Shown here piece after piece: positions 1 through 11,300 of a stretch of DNA of 64,000 nucleotides (position 1 is the first letter of the stretch; each line of letters opens with the position of its first letter). The notes under the pieces were generated by a model, which was not told where the DNA came from, ran no database searches, and saw only the letters and a list, made by a program, of their open reading frames with translations. The stretch is from Cyanodermella asteris (taxonomy: Eukaryota; Ascomycota; Lecanoromycetes; Ostropales; Stictidaceae). The stretch covers positions 1,065,662 through 1,129,661 of the forward strand of contig UYJD01000008.1 of NCBI GenBank assembly GCA_900618795.1. Direction: 5' to 3'. Position numbers and translations under genes: made by a program.

Positions 1-22
1 TAATGTGCCGCTGTAGACTCAC

Positions 23-474
23 GAGAGTGTCCTCCTTCCATGTGATGCCCTTCTGCTTGTTGGCGTCGGTGTAGGAGAAGCCCTCGACCTGACCAGTCTT
101 ACGACCGAACAGACCGTGCAAGTTGGGGCCGATCTTGTTGGCACCACCCTGCTCGAGGGTGTGGCATTGAGCGCAACGCGTCTTGAAGAGGTTGGCGCCC
201 TTCTTGGAGTCACCTTGAAAATAGTCAGTTCCTGTCCTAGATCATGTGTGGCGACTCGCGCAGCTGCGCCCAACCCGTGTTGCCACCCGCCAATGGACTG
301 TATTCGCCAACGCGGCACTCAGAGATCGAGTGCGAAGCTGTACATGTCGCTTCGTGCGTTGTCGTAGTAGAAGGCAGCTGTGCAGGCTCGCGGTGGCAAC
401 AGGGGAGAGCGTCGGCTGGCCGGAGAGCTTCAGAGCAGCTAGGACGTACCGTCGGAGAAGCTGTCCTTGCCCAT
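23..474 (-). CDS. cycA: Cytochrome c, partial at left edge
   Basis: This is the small haem protein of the mitochondrial intermembrane space that carries electrons from complex III to complex IV. Two exons are visible: 450-474 (ATG at 472-474, MGKDSFSDG) and 23-213, joined in phase across a 236-nt intron (214-449). The second exon carries the haem-attachment motif CAQCH, then [14 protein letters not shown] and ITWKEDTL, all diagnostic of cytochrome c. A GTGAGT donor starts at position 22, so a second intron begins there. The last exon, expected to hold the conserved C-terminal helix, lies beyond the window. There is no cleavable presequence, as usual for the family. The identification is secure; the first intron is long compared with others here. 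Confidence 0.95.
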
Positions 475-1940
475 TGTGAAGGTGAGAGGTGCTAGGAAGG
501 TGGTGAAAGGAGTATGGTATGCGATGAGAGGTCTATTGAAGCTGTAGATGGAGCGAGAGCGAGTGCGACAGGAGAAAGGAAGCAAAGGCAGCGGAAGCAA
601 GAAATTATTGTCTGCGCATCGTTACGTATCGGCGGCGCCGGCCCAGCAGCTGCAAGATTTCGACCAATGGCAAGCAGTCGAATGGCTGACGACGGAATAA
701 GCACGCCCGCCCGGTTTATTCTCGTCGGCTGGAATCCGCCTTGTTTGTTCTGCCGTCGACAATGTACGAGGGAGTCGAGGTAGATGTGTCTCGGTTTTGC
801 GTGTGTGCAAACATGTGTCGCTTCTGTTCTGTTATCAGTCGTTTCACGTTGTCGGCAGTGTTCATGGCCTATGAGACTGTTCCGCATTGCTTGATCTCAG
901 CCACAATCTATATCTCATGAACCGGCTTTAGCTCGAGGGCCCCTGTCGTTTCGTGAGATACGCAGCAAAGTACCTCGTATCGGTTGTTCGCGGCCGTGGA
1001 ATCCTGTTTGCTTGATTTGCTCGTCTTGAAAGTCGTGCTGTCATAGAGTCCTAGCACACACCCACGTACGATAGCCACCTAGAACACCTAACGATAGCTA
1101 GAAGCCGCTGAGCCGAGTGACTTCTGGAACTGTGCATTGTTTTTTTCAGGATTGCCGAGGTGCATGAAACACACCTGGCTGCCGTGCTAGCCTCCTTTCC
1201 CCCTTGCTAGCTGGTATCTCGTCGAAACACTGACTTGCCCTGTACATGAAGGATCTAGCAGATCATGTGTAAAAATGATTTTTGGGAGCACTGCTTGAGC
1301 ATGGTTATCATCACTCTTACTGGCGAGGGCGGCGATTCTCTGTCGACTGACCACAGCTCATGCAACAAGAACGTCCTTGGATATGGGACGTGTCGCCACA
1401 CTTTGGAATAGTCTCATCAATGTCTGTATGCAAATCTGATAAGGTACTAGGTATTTGTCTGCATGCGAACATGTATTGCAGCGCGAGGCTACCAACTGGG
1501 CCAATCATTAGGTGTCACGAGCCTGGACTTACGACGATGCGATTTCATGCGCGCGCGGTGCGTTCGGACACGATCCGCCAAATTCGGCTGTTCTTGACAT
1601 CGTCTACCCTTTTTCGATGCAATCAGTTCGCCAACCAAAACCACATTCATAGTGTCCACGCTCGCTACAAGACCTCCATCAGGGATCCCTCCTTCCTGGA
1701 CGAGAGAACATCTACAAGGCGAATTCATACTCGTGCATAATACGAAGTCGTTCATGAGCATTGCTGGCTTTGCGCTGCGTGACTTGAATTCTCCGCGATC
1801 AGAGGCTATAAAGCGCTGTAAACCACCTTGTACCGATCACTAGTCGTTCCCCGTCTTGGATCCCGTTCTCCGCGACTCGATTGTCTCTAACGTCGACAGT
1901 GTACCAGATCTGATTACGGCTCATCACTCCAACCTCGACA
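475..1940. other. Intergenic, promoters of cytochrome c and the SDR
   Basis: About 1.47 kb between two divergent genes. It contains only short open frames with poor composition and no recognisable domain, tRNA or repeat. It must hold the promoter of cytochrome c at its left end and of the SDR at its right end. I see no further feature. Confidence 0.5.
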
Positions 1941-2722
1941 ATGCCTACCTGGCTCATCGTCGGCGCCAGTCGTGGCCTGGGCCTCGAATTCGTGCGCCAA
2001 CTGCTCGAAAGAGGCGACCTCGTGATTGCGACAGTCCGCGACCCTCCCAAAGCAGCCGAGCTCTGGCAAATGGCCGGTAACTCTGCCGGTGCCTGTCAGC
2101 TTCTCCTGTGCGATGTCAGCGACGAAGCCAACATCATCCGTTTCGTCGCAGAGCTCTGTTCCCTCCGCCTTCTCGAACGCATCGACTACGCCATCATCAA
2201 TCCCGGAATACTCGAGTATCCAAGCCGGGCCACGGAGGCATCGTTCGAAACGTTCGAACGACACATGAAGACCAACTGCATCGGGCCGATCATCACGGCC
2301 CAGAAGCTGCTGCAGTCGCACATCAAGATCGGGATGCTCGTGTTCATGTCCAGCGACTCGGGATCCACGCAGCAGTTCCTGGCCCACGAGGATGGATTCG
2401 CGGCGTATGCGGCCTCGAAAGCTGCGCTGAATCAGTCTCTACGACACATGGCGACTGAGCTGGAGAGGAAGCAGAGCACGACATGTGTGCTTGCCATGCA
2501 CCCTGGCGAGGTCTCGACCGATATGGGCAATATCGAGACCGACTGGGAGGTTGAGGGGATCATTACACCGAGGACGAGTGTGTCTATGATGCTCAGAGTG
2601 CTTGCGAGCAGGACCTTGGCCGATCGGGGAACTTTCTGGACGTGGGAGGGCAAGGTATGCTCGGGATGTGGCTGTATGGTGCCGGAGCGAGGCTAACTTC
2701 TAGATAGCAGCACCCATGGTGA
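1941..2722 (+). CDS. Short-chain dehydrogenase/reductase, small cytosolic type
   Basis: NAD(P)-dependent SDR of about 241 residues. The cofactor glycine motif GASRGLG is at residues 8-14. The active site has a Ser in FMSSDSGS (about 138) and YAASK with Tyr156 and Lys160. The usual NNAG after strand 4 reads INPG here (about 86-89). Exon 1 is 1941-2654. A GTATGC donor, a GCTAAC branch sequence and a GCAG acceptor define an intron at 2655-2710. The last exon (2711-2722) is 12 nt and encodes His-Pro-Trp-stop, which recreates the ...WEGKxPW ending common in this SDR subgroup. Reading through the intron instead would give a longer, unlikely tail ending at 2696. The substrate cannot be told. Confidence 0.85.
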
Positions 2723-4639
2723 ATGTGGTCGGGTTTGTGTGAGTCTTCGGCGTGGCTGTTTTGCCCATCACGTTCAAGACAACGGTTCAGGGCTGGTGAC
2801 AAGTCGAAACGCCTCGAGGGAAGCCTCAATTTGCTGCCACTTGGTCTGCGCATGGTCCATCGACGTCAACAAGGCTGACAACGTCGAGATTGAGCCCATT
2901 CTTGGTCCCACCTGGACGGCCACTCGCACTCAGCGGCTTCCTGTGCGCGGCCCGCTACTCTGCCATGATTTTCATGTCTGCATGAAAGGTATGGGTGTTC
3001 GTGTTGCAGCTCTTTCAAGGTGAATGTTAAGGCACAACCCTTCACGCTATCATCGAAAGTAACGCCAGGTTTGAACGCGAGCATCACTTGTTCCTCAAGC
3101 AGGACCAAGAGACAATCGACTCTCTCGCGGCCGGGGTGACCCGTCAAATACACTGCTTCTGTTGGCCGTTCAGGGCAACCGAAACGCGACGCGGAACGAG
3201 TTGGTCGCCAAAAATTAGATTGCCTTTGTTCTGATGCCAAGACTTCATGTGGTGGAGGCTCATTCACGCTCAAAAGTGCAAGCACCCACCCGCAGACGCT
3301 TTGTAGGGTGCCAATGACGAAAAGGAAGCAAAAGAATACGCGCAGCCCGAACTGAACCCGCTGCCTTGTGAGGAGGACGACCGAAGAAAAAAAGGTATCA
3401 ATCAGGATGCCAACTGCACCTTCGGGCAACTGAGCCATAGGCCAGTCGTCCTAAGGGCCTTACTAAGTCCTGATCGATGAGTTACTTGCCTGCAATTCTG
3501 GAATATGTACCTTGCTTATGGTGAAGCGCAACAAGTGGATAACATCCACGCTCCATGACTGATGCAAATACGCTATCAAGATGTCGTCGTGGACCCGCTC
3601 CCAGGGCTCCGTATGCCTGGCACACCCACTTTTTCCCCTTGTCGATGCCGATGGAGTCATTGCGAGACGAGATTCCATCTTGCACAACAGGCTGAATAGT
3701 AGCGAGTGCGCAACACGAAATGTATCTGAGCACGTTGATGCCATTCGTGCTCACAAAATCTGTTTCTCTACGGCACCTGACAATACCACACATTTCAAAT
3801 CGTGTTTGGAGAGCGCCGGTTGCATGCATCTGTCAGCTTTCAATACATGTATGAGGTTTACGAGGTTATCGCCAGCATAATGAGTTGAAATGATCGGCAC
3901 GTATTCCCTGAAGAAAGTAGGGCGAATTTGCCAGCCCATCTGTTGCGCTTCACTTGAGTTTACATGGCTTGCAGAGGGAATGAATCGCACCAACCGATGC
4001 TCTCGCAGTTCGGAGCAACGTCGATCCCAAACTGACCAGCATTGGCCGTGAGATCAAACGCACCAGATCCCGGCCCGAACCACCTAACCCAGTTGGTACT
4101 TCGCGTGACACGACCACCGGCACTTTCTTGCTTTCTTCGTCTTGACGGCTAGTCTACCTAGGGCAACCGATTGCTCGGGCTCGACGTGCTGGTCCTGGAA
4201 GGATCATCGTAGACCGAATGAGCCGCGTTTCGGATCCTTTGTGCCATGCCTCGGAATGACCGGAACCCTGCATGAAACGTGAACTGCCAGGCCGTGTTGC
4301 CGTGAACACAGATGAGAAATCTGGGCTCCTGCAGCTGAAGCAGGTGCCTGCGGCTCCTTGGACTCTGGGTCCTCCAAAGGTGTCATGTTCTTGGTAGCCG
4401 CAAGGTTGAGGCAGCTCATGAGCATGGTCCTCCTGCTGGTGGCATCGCGAGCTGTGCAGTCGCAGTGTTGAAAAGGATGCACCTACTCCTTGTCTGAAGA
4501 GTGAGCTGATAAAGCTGTAGCCGTGTCCACTGGGCTAGGTAGCGAACAGCTCCACACGCCAAGTCAGCTGCTGCTGCACGACACAAACACGAAGACGCCA
4601 ATTCTGGTGAACTCGAGCGTCGACAAGGAAGAGTGCATC
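2723..4639. other. Gene-poor interval with weak minus-strand open frames
   Basis: Three overlapping minus-strand frames lie between 2866 and 3993. The best starts at an ATG at 3436-3438, runs to 2866 (190 codons), and has one hydrophobic stretch near residues 30-60 followed by low-quality sequence. None shows a family motif, and I could not join them by convincing splice sites. They may be the residue of a decayed gene or chance. Nothing else is recognisable here. Confidence 0.3.
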
Positions 4640-4783
4640 TTACAATCTCAATGCCCCCACTCGCGTCAGCCAGCGAAACGCCAGAGCAAACACCATGACG
4701 TAAATCAGGGAAGCTGCAACCGCAAACAGGCCAAAAGTGTAGAGAGACTTCGAGACGACTTCAATCGACGTGACTGCATTCAT
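4640..4783 (-). CDS. Possible small single-pass membrane protein or first exon
   Basis: A 47-codon frame from the ATG at 4781-4783 to a TAA at 4640-4642. It encodes a short polar N-terminus followed by a strong hydrophobic helix (roughly residues 14-36) and the basic ending RWLTRVGALRL. The stop overlaps a good donor-like GTAAGA, so the frame could be the first exon of a longer minus-strand gene continuing towards 4200, where another open frame with an ATG exists (4204-4482). I do not recognise it. It lies 173 bp upstream of and divergent from the acetyltransferase gene. Confidence 0.3.
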   Translation of the reverse strand: MNAVTSIEVVSKSLYTFGLFAVAASLIYVMVFALAFRWLTRVGALRL

Positions 4784-4956
4784 TATGATCAGTGTTCTGG
4801 ATATTGTAATTTCTTGGCGTATGTAAAGCGTTTCTGTTGTCTCAGTCGAGCGATGGCCTGATCTTGCCGGCCCGTCCGCGTCAAAAGGTATCCGTGGGAG
4901 ATGAGACGACGAAGCACTTTCAGAATCCTGTCGCGTTCTTACTACTCTCAGACATA

Positions 4957-5762
4957 ATGGAAGAGCCAGCTTTCACCCTGCAGCCGATCATATCTGGCAC
5001 TGAGATGGCCGCGTTGGCCAGTGTTGAGGCTGCCGCCATGCTTCCGCAGCCGTTCAACACATGCTACTTTCGAGCCACTGCCTCTGCCTTGCAGCAAGAG
5101 TCATTCTTCAGACACGCCCTGCAGTATAAGTGGTCAGTTCGACATAGCACGCAAACTCGCTTCTTGAAGGCCATCGGCGCGCACACAGGCGAGGTCGAGG
5201 GATTCGTGCTATGGAGCACCAAACAGCACGACGACGCTGATCGTCAGAAACAGAAATGGTCCGTCACGGACACTAATCGCTATAAAGCTCTTCCCCTGGA
5301 CAAGTGAACCGGTCTGATACATACTACAGTTTGCGCACTTGCGATGAAGAAATACTCTTGGAGGACAACGACAAGGATTCGGATGTCCTCAGCCCGGAAG
5401 CGGACGCGTGGGCACAAGGTGCATACGCGCTGCACCGTCGAATAACAGAGCGCTTCGTCAGCGACAAAGACGCCTGGATATATCTTGACAAGATGTATGT
5501 CCGTCCACGCAGCCAGCGCAAGGGATTGGCAACGTTGCTGTGGCGCGAGGGACCATTGAAGGAGCTTGAGGCAGGTTTGCATCCTAATCCAAGAGGAGAC
5601 GAACAACCCGAAGGGCCCTTGTCCGTGCTCACTGTGTCTGTGGGTAGTTCAAGAGTTTTCTACGAAAGCATTGGATTTCGCGCAGTGGCGGGTTCGGGCT
5701 CGGGATTTGGCGAGTTCTGGTTCACTGGCATGGTTCGTGAAACTGCGGATGGCTTATCATAA
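4957..5762 (+). CDS. GNAT-family N-acetyltransferase
   Basis: Acetyl-CoA-dependent acetyltransferase of the GNAT fold. The C-terminal half contains the acetyl-CoA-binding motif A region, LDKMYVRPRSQRKGLA, with the QxxGxA-type pyrophosphate loop, and a closing FYESIGFRAV typical of motif B. The ATG at 4957 starts with the beta-strand-plus-acidic-helix pattern usual for the family. The frame changes near 5304. The best single intron is 5259-5329 (71 nt, donor GTCCGT, acceptor CTACAG), which restores frame and gives about 244 residues. The donor is not the consensus GTRAGT, so the exact junction is uncertain. A 26-nt alternative (5304-5329) also restores frame but is too short to splice. The acceptor substrate is unknown. 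Confidence 0.75.
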
Positions 5763-6552
5763 GGCGACAGCGATGTCTAAGGCCTTAGACGGCCAGGACC
5801 AACGCCAAAGTGCGCAGTCTGATAGCGGAAGTTGTTTTTGCTTGCTCAAGCGTTTCGTTCAAATGTCAGCCTCCGTGACGGCTGTGGGAAGTCTTTCACC
5901 CGATCTGACCCACTGCAGCCGTCGAGACCTTCCAGAACAAAGCTTCGAACGCGCGCAGTAACAATCAGCGGTGCCTCCGAGCCGTGCGTTCCATCAGCAT
6001 CGCCGGAAGACGTCCGTCCATGCAGCTGGATTCCGACCGAAGCGGAGCCATCGGGGTGGAGCCGCCATCCCACGCCAGCCCCGATTCGAAGCAAAAAGGC
6101 AACGATCCGCCTACCAAGGAGGAGTTGCGGAGGATTTACTGGGGCAAAGACGACTAGACGACTCCTCGCACTCAACTGAACTCCACAACAATGGCACCGT
6201 CAATGGCGCTTCCCCGCAATCCGACTTTCTGCTGCCGTGCGACTCGAGTAGCGAACGAGCGAGCCGCCAGCTGCACCTGACTGGCTGGTTTTGCCCTCCC
6301 CAAGCTGTTTTGATGGGAAACTTTGTCGCTAGACGAATCCCCAAACTTCTCCCAGTCGCTGACGGGATCGTCTTATCATGACATGTTGAAGATCCACAAG
6401 ACATGGATCCTCTCCTCGGCTTTCACGCCGTGTTTTGAGCCTTTGAGCGGTCCTTCTGTTGCCTCATAAAACCCGCTTCGCTGTCGCATTTCTCTTTCTG
6501 CCCGGCGCACTCCCCAAGTAGTACCGTTCTTTGCTCATTTTACGTCGCGATC
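5763..6552. other. Intergenic, transporter promoter
   Basis: About 790 bp between two co-oriented genes. Only short open frames without family features are present. The 3' part, pyrimidine-rich between about 6440 and 6540, is the likely leader of the transporter gene. I see no repeat or RNA gene. Confidence 0.5.
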
Positions 6553-8165
6553 ATGCATTCTCAGGATGGCGATATCAAGGCCATGAAGGGCGCTCACTAC
6601 GAGGAGGAGGGTGTCTCTCCCGTGGGTAGTGCGCTAGAAGCTACGACGACGGCTAGGACTGCCAGGCGAAAGCGCGAAGCTCCGGAGCTGATTCGCGACT
6701 TGACTTCGGAGGAGAGGCAGGAGTTGGAGCGGAAGCTGGTTCGAAAGATCGACTTTCGGCTGCTTCCCATGGTCGTGCTGATGGTGCGTTGGAAATGGCG
6801 TTTCGGCGAAGTTTGGGTTGGTGGCTGATATTCAGACAGTACATCTTGAACTACCTGGATCGAAACAACATCGCATCTGCCAAATTGCAGGGTCTGCAAA
6901 GGGATCTCAATCTTCAGGGCCAGGAATATCAAACATGTGTCAGCATCCTGTTTGTGGGCTATCTGCTCATGCAAATCCCGAGCAACCTCTTCCTCAACAA
7001 GCTGGGAAAGCCGGCCATATACCTCCCATCGGTGATGATCGTTTGGGGAATCATCTCAGCAGCCACCGCAGCAGCACAGAACTTTGCCGGCTTGGTCGCG
7101 ATCCGTTTCTTCCTCGGCTTTATCGAGGCCGCATACTTCCCAGGCTGCCTCTACTTCCTGTCGGCGTGGTACACGAGAAAGGAACTCGGTCTCCGCACCG
7201 CCATCCTCTACTCCGGCAGCCTCCTCTCCGGCGCCTTCTCGGGCCTGATCGCGGCCGGCATCCTCCACGGCCTGGACGGCGCCCGCGGCATCGCGGCTTG
7301 GCGCTGGCTCTTCATCATCGAGGGCGCGCTCACAATCTTCATCGCCATCTGCGCATTCTTCATCCTGCCCAACTTCCCGCGCACGACCGGCTGGCTCTCG
7401 GAGCAAGAACGCCAAATGGCCGTCTGGCGGCTGGAAGAGGACATCGGGCAAGACGACTGGGTCTCGTCGGAACAGCAGACCTTCTTCCACGGCATCAAGC
7501 TGGCCTTTGCCGACGTCAAGACCTGGGTTCTGATGATCATGGTCTTCTGCATCGTCTCCTCCGCCTCCGTGACCAACTTCTTCCCCTCCGTCGTCGCCAC
7601 CCTCGGCTACGGCTCCACCCAATCCCTCCTCCTGACGGCGCCGCCGTACGTCCTGTGCGTCTTCACCGCCTTCGCAAACGCCTGGCACGCCGACCGCACC
7701 GGCGAACGCTTCCTGCACGTGTCCCTGCCGCTCGTCGTCGGCGCCGTGGCTTTCGTCCTCGCCGTCTCGACCACCGCCACCGCGCCCCGCTACGTGGCCA
7801 TGATGCTCATGGTCCCGGGCATCTACACGGGGTACGTGGTCGCGCTGGCGTGGATCAGCAACAGCATCCCGCGCCCGCCGGCGAAGCGTGCGGCGGCCCT
7901 GGCTTTCATCAACGCCGTCAGCAATTGCTCGAGCATCTACGCTTCGTACATGTACCCGGACACTGCTGCGCCGAGGTACATGGTGGCGATGATTGTCAAC
8001 TGTGTCACGGTCGTGATTGCCATCCTGTCTGCCTTGACTTTGAGAATCATTCTCTCGAGGCTGAATAAGAGATTGGATCGTGGAGAGCATGTCGAGGGCG
8101 CAATCAACTCTGGAGAGGCGGTCCCCGGGGAGGCGGCGAAGAAAGGTTTCCGATTCCTGGTCTGA
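6553..8165 (+). CDS. MFS permease, anion:cation symporter (allantoate/vitamin type)
   Basis: A 12-helix plasma-membrane permease of the MFS anion:cation symporter family, the group of Dal5 (allantoate), Tna1 (nicotinate) and Liz1/Fen2 (pantothenate). Exons are 6553-6783 and 6840-8165, separated by a 56-nt intron with a GCTGAT branch sequence; the product is about 518 residues. Splicing rebuilds the family hallmark LLPMVVLMYILNYLDRNNIASAKL across the junction in helix 1. The N-terminus is hydrophilic and cytosolic. The stretch after helix 2 (NLFLNKLGKPAIYLP) takes the place of the MFS loop 2-3 motif, and helix 4-5 has GFIEAAYFPGCLYFLSAWY. The exact solute cannot be predicted from sequence. Third-position GC is very high in the middle of the gene, which also opens long false frames on the other strand. 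Confidence 0.9.
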
Positions 8166-8373
8166 GAGACCGGACGTCATGATCACGATCGCATTGACAA
8201 TTGAAGCGGCTTTTCCGCATAACGTATACAAGCATATTTTACCCATCCATAGCATTTGCTGAGAAATGTTGGACATCGTTATCAAGTAATGAAGCATTAT
8301 TGATACGTAACGCTAGAGCTTATTCTAGGCAACACTATATTTTTCAACGTGACCAGCGTCTTCTGTCGTGTCG

Positions 8374-11300
8374 CTAACCCTTCGCATTATATCGATCGTT
8401 GAAAGCATTCACCGCCACTGCGATTTGCTTGTACAGCCAGTTTCTTGCATCTTCCTCCGCAACAGGAATGAAAGGTCCATTCGTGCCGCCCTTCAACGTC
8501 ACGCTCATGCCCGTCCGTTCCTTTGAGATCGTCTGAATGTCCGTCAACTTGATGTCCCATTCCGTCTTCAACCTCTTGCTTTTGACCAGCATGATTCTGT
8601 TGTAGGTGAGCATGATCGGCATGTCCTTGCCAGGCAGTTCGAGATGTGCAATGTAGTCTTCAGAGAAGAACTTGCCGTCGTCGACCGTTTTGAGCCAGAA
8701 CTGACCAAGCGCCTCACGTTGAGAGTAAGGCCGTACGATCCCATCGAGACCCACGAATCGCGTCAGGCGAACACGATCGAGACCTTCTTGGTCGAAGACC
8801 GTGGTGGTATTGCGGACGCCTTCAGCCAGGTTGGATGCAAGGTCAAACGCACCAATGGCGGGCTTGGTGGCCAGACCGAGGAAGCCCTTGCCGACACCCT
8901 TGACGAATCCACCAATACCTTCCTGCTCTGCACCTTCCAGAGGATGGCGAGCCAGACCTCCAATGCCACTCGCCAGACTTGAGGCAAAGGCATTGCCACC
9001 AGATGTCACACCATACAGAGCATGCTTTGGTCGATTGCGAGCTTTCGCCATCCTGCGTTGGTCCTGATATTCCTTGTCCAGGGTTGCTGCGGCGAATCCC
9101 TTTGCCATACTTCCCGTGAACTTCGCCATACTGTCCGAAAATCCGAAGACCGATTTCTTGACAAAGCTAGAGGCTCCCTTGGCAATGCCAATACCGAGCT
9201 CTTGTGGCCTATCGGTCATGACCAGCCCCTGGTAAGGCTCGTAGAAGATGTCCATAACTCCAGAGCTGATATTGTTGAACAGCCCAACGGGGTTGCCGAG
9301 GAAATCTGCAGAACCAAGAATCACATGAATCTGTCGCAACACTTCCTGGGTGTAGTGATCCCTGACATTACTGACGAGCGCACCGACTGAGATTCTTGCA
9401 TTCTCCAGTAGCAAGGACCCGAATTTGAGCGGCGCGTCGTTCACATTTCCGATAGACATGGTGAGGATATTGACGGCAAACATGAGAGGATTCGAGCTTG
9501 AAGCCGTGTCCTCCGCATTGATACGCTCTGTTCGGACAAAAGACAAGTCGATCTGCATTGGCTGAAGATGAAGAGTCTCGAAGTAGACATCTTGTCCGGC
9601 TTGTTCGCGTGTTGGCTCCGGAACATCGAGCTCGTCATCCGCCAGTCTGCCTTCGACCTCCTCTGTCCAAGCTGCGCCCGGCACCTTTGTAAATTCGAGC
9701 ACAGCAAAGATGAAGTCTTCGTCGAGTTCAACTGTCATCTGTTGAAGCAGGAATGTTGCATATTTGATATACAACACACCATAGGTGTCATCCTTGACTC
9801 GAGTGACCTGCGCGTGGAAGATTGGATGTGCCTCCATTTCTTTGCCCGTCTTCGGTACAACGCTCGGGTATAAGAGGATCGGGAAGATACCACCGTAAAG
9901 CTGGTTATCGATCTGGATCCATTTTATGGTCGCCCGAACGGTTTGATATAGCTTCGAATCGTGGCACTTGAGCTCTATGCCCCGCAACGTCAAGTAGAGC
10001 AGCTCGCGAACCTTTTGGTTGATGAGCGAAATGCCGATTCCTTGGAGCCTCAGTTCAGCCTTGAAGGTGACATCAGACTCAAGATCCTTGACCTCAAACC
10101 CGGTTGAAACACTGGAGCCAGCCTTTTGTCGGTACAAGCTCTTCTGGGGCTTCCACTTGGTGAGCTTCAACTCCTGTGTTGGTCCTTCTGCGACAATGTT
10201 GAGATCCACGGTAATCCCTTCGCTTGTCTTCAACGGAACAAGGTTGCCGATCTCGGCCAGTTTGATCCTGCGCTCTTTGCTTACAGGTTCCTTCCCGGTC
10301 TTGCTATCGAACGCAACGATGACGAGCTCTTTGTTTCGTGCCGCTGGGAAGTCCCAGGCGTATGGCATGATAGAACGCTTTGGAAGCCTATACCTGATGG
10401 GCCGCCATCCCGAACCGCGGTCCTCTTCATCCTCATTGACGTTCGGGTTCGTCTGCCAGAACATGAAAGAAGTTTCGCTCTCGTTGCGCATGGAGAATGG
10501 CCAATGTTTCGTCTCAATACTCAGGTGAATGAACAAGGTGGCACCTTCCAGAATTACTTCGGCGCGGATGAGATCCTGGCGTTGGCCAGCCTTCGCGAGC
10601 TTGACGTGCATTGTGCCGACGGTAGAGATGTTGAATGGCGATGACCATGTGTTGTTGACTCCTGGAAAGCACAAACAAACTTGCGTCTCGGCCGTCTTGC
10701 GGAGGAAGCGAAGAGGCAGCAGGGCCCCAGGCTTGATCTCATGTATGGTAGACGAACCGGGCTCACGGACCTGAATTGTTTCTCCTGCCTTGGACCTCTC
10801 AATCCTATTTTTTATGATAAATCGAGGTGCGACGGTGACAACCTTGGTCAAATTGTACTTGCCCTCGCCCTCGCCAACGTGCACACCTGCATGCATCTCG
10901 GCACGCTTGTCCTTGGAAGGCAAGAGAATCTCGAAAGAGCTTCCAATGGCGTCCAAAGACTGTGGCTGGCTCCATTCCGAATCTCCAATCTTGAGCATTG
11001 CTCTGTTCTTGCGGTCATCGTTGGGGTACGAGAACATGTAGGGCATAGCTCGTCCGGATGGGCCGTCAGTTCTTGTCTGGATACCAATCCCGCCAGACGT
11101 TCTTGAGCTGTACTTCTGCTTTGCCTGCACGCCAAGATCTAGGCCCGTCTTGTTGAGTACGAGGTATGGACTGTACACGCTGACTTTGAATGCGCCGCCG
11201 CTGTCCGGGAGATTGAAGTAATGCAGCTTGAGGTTCAATTGACTGTCGTGGGTATCCTTCGTTGGCAGAGTCGTTTCCCGCTTGAAGTCGTCTCGAGTCG

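Noticed and set aside
2866-3438. A 190-codon ATG-initiated minus-strand frame
   Set aside because: One hydrophobic stretch but otherwise irregular composition and no homologous pattern; kept only as a remark on the interval.
7056-8297. A 413-codon open frame antisense to the MFS permease
   Set aside because: It is a shadow of the high third-position GC of the permease gene; its sequence is low-complexity Asp/Arg/Gly/His and has no domain.
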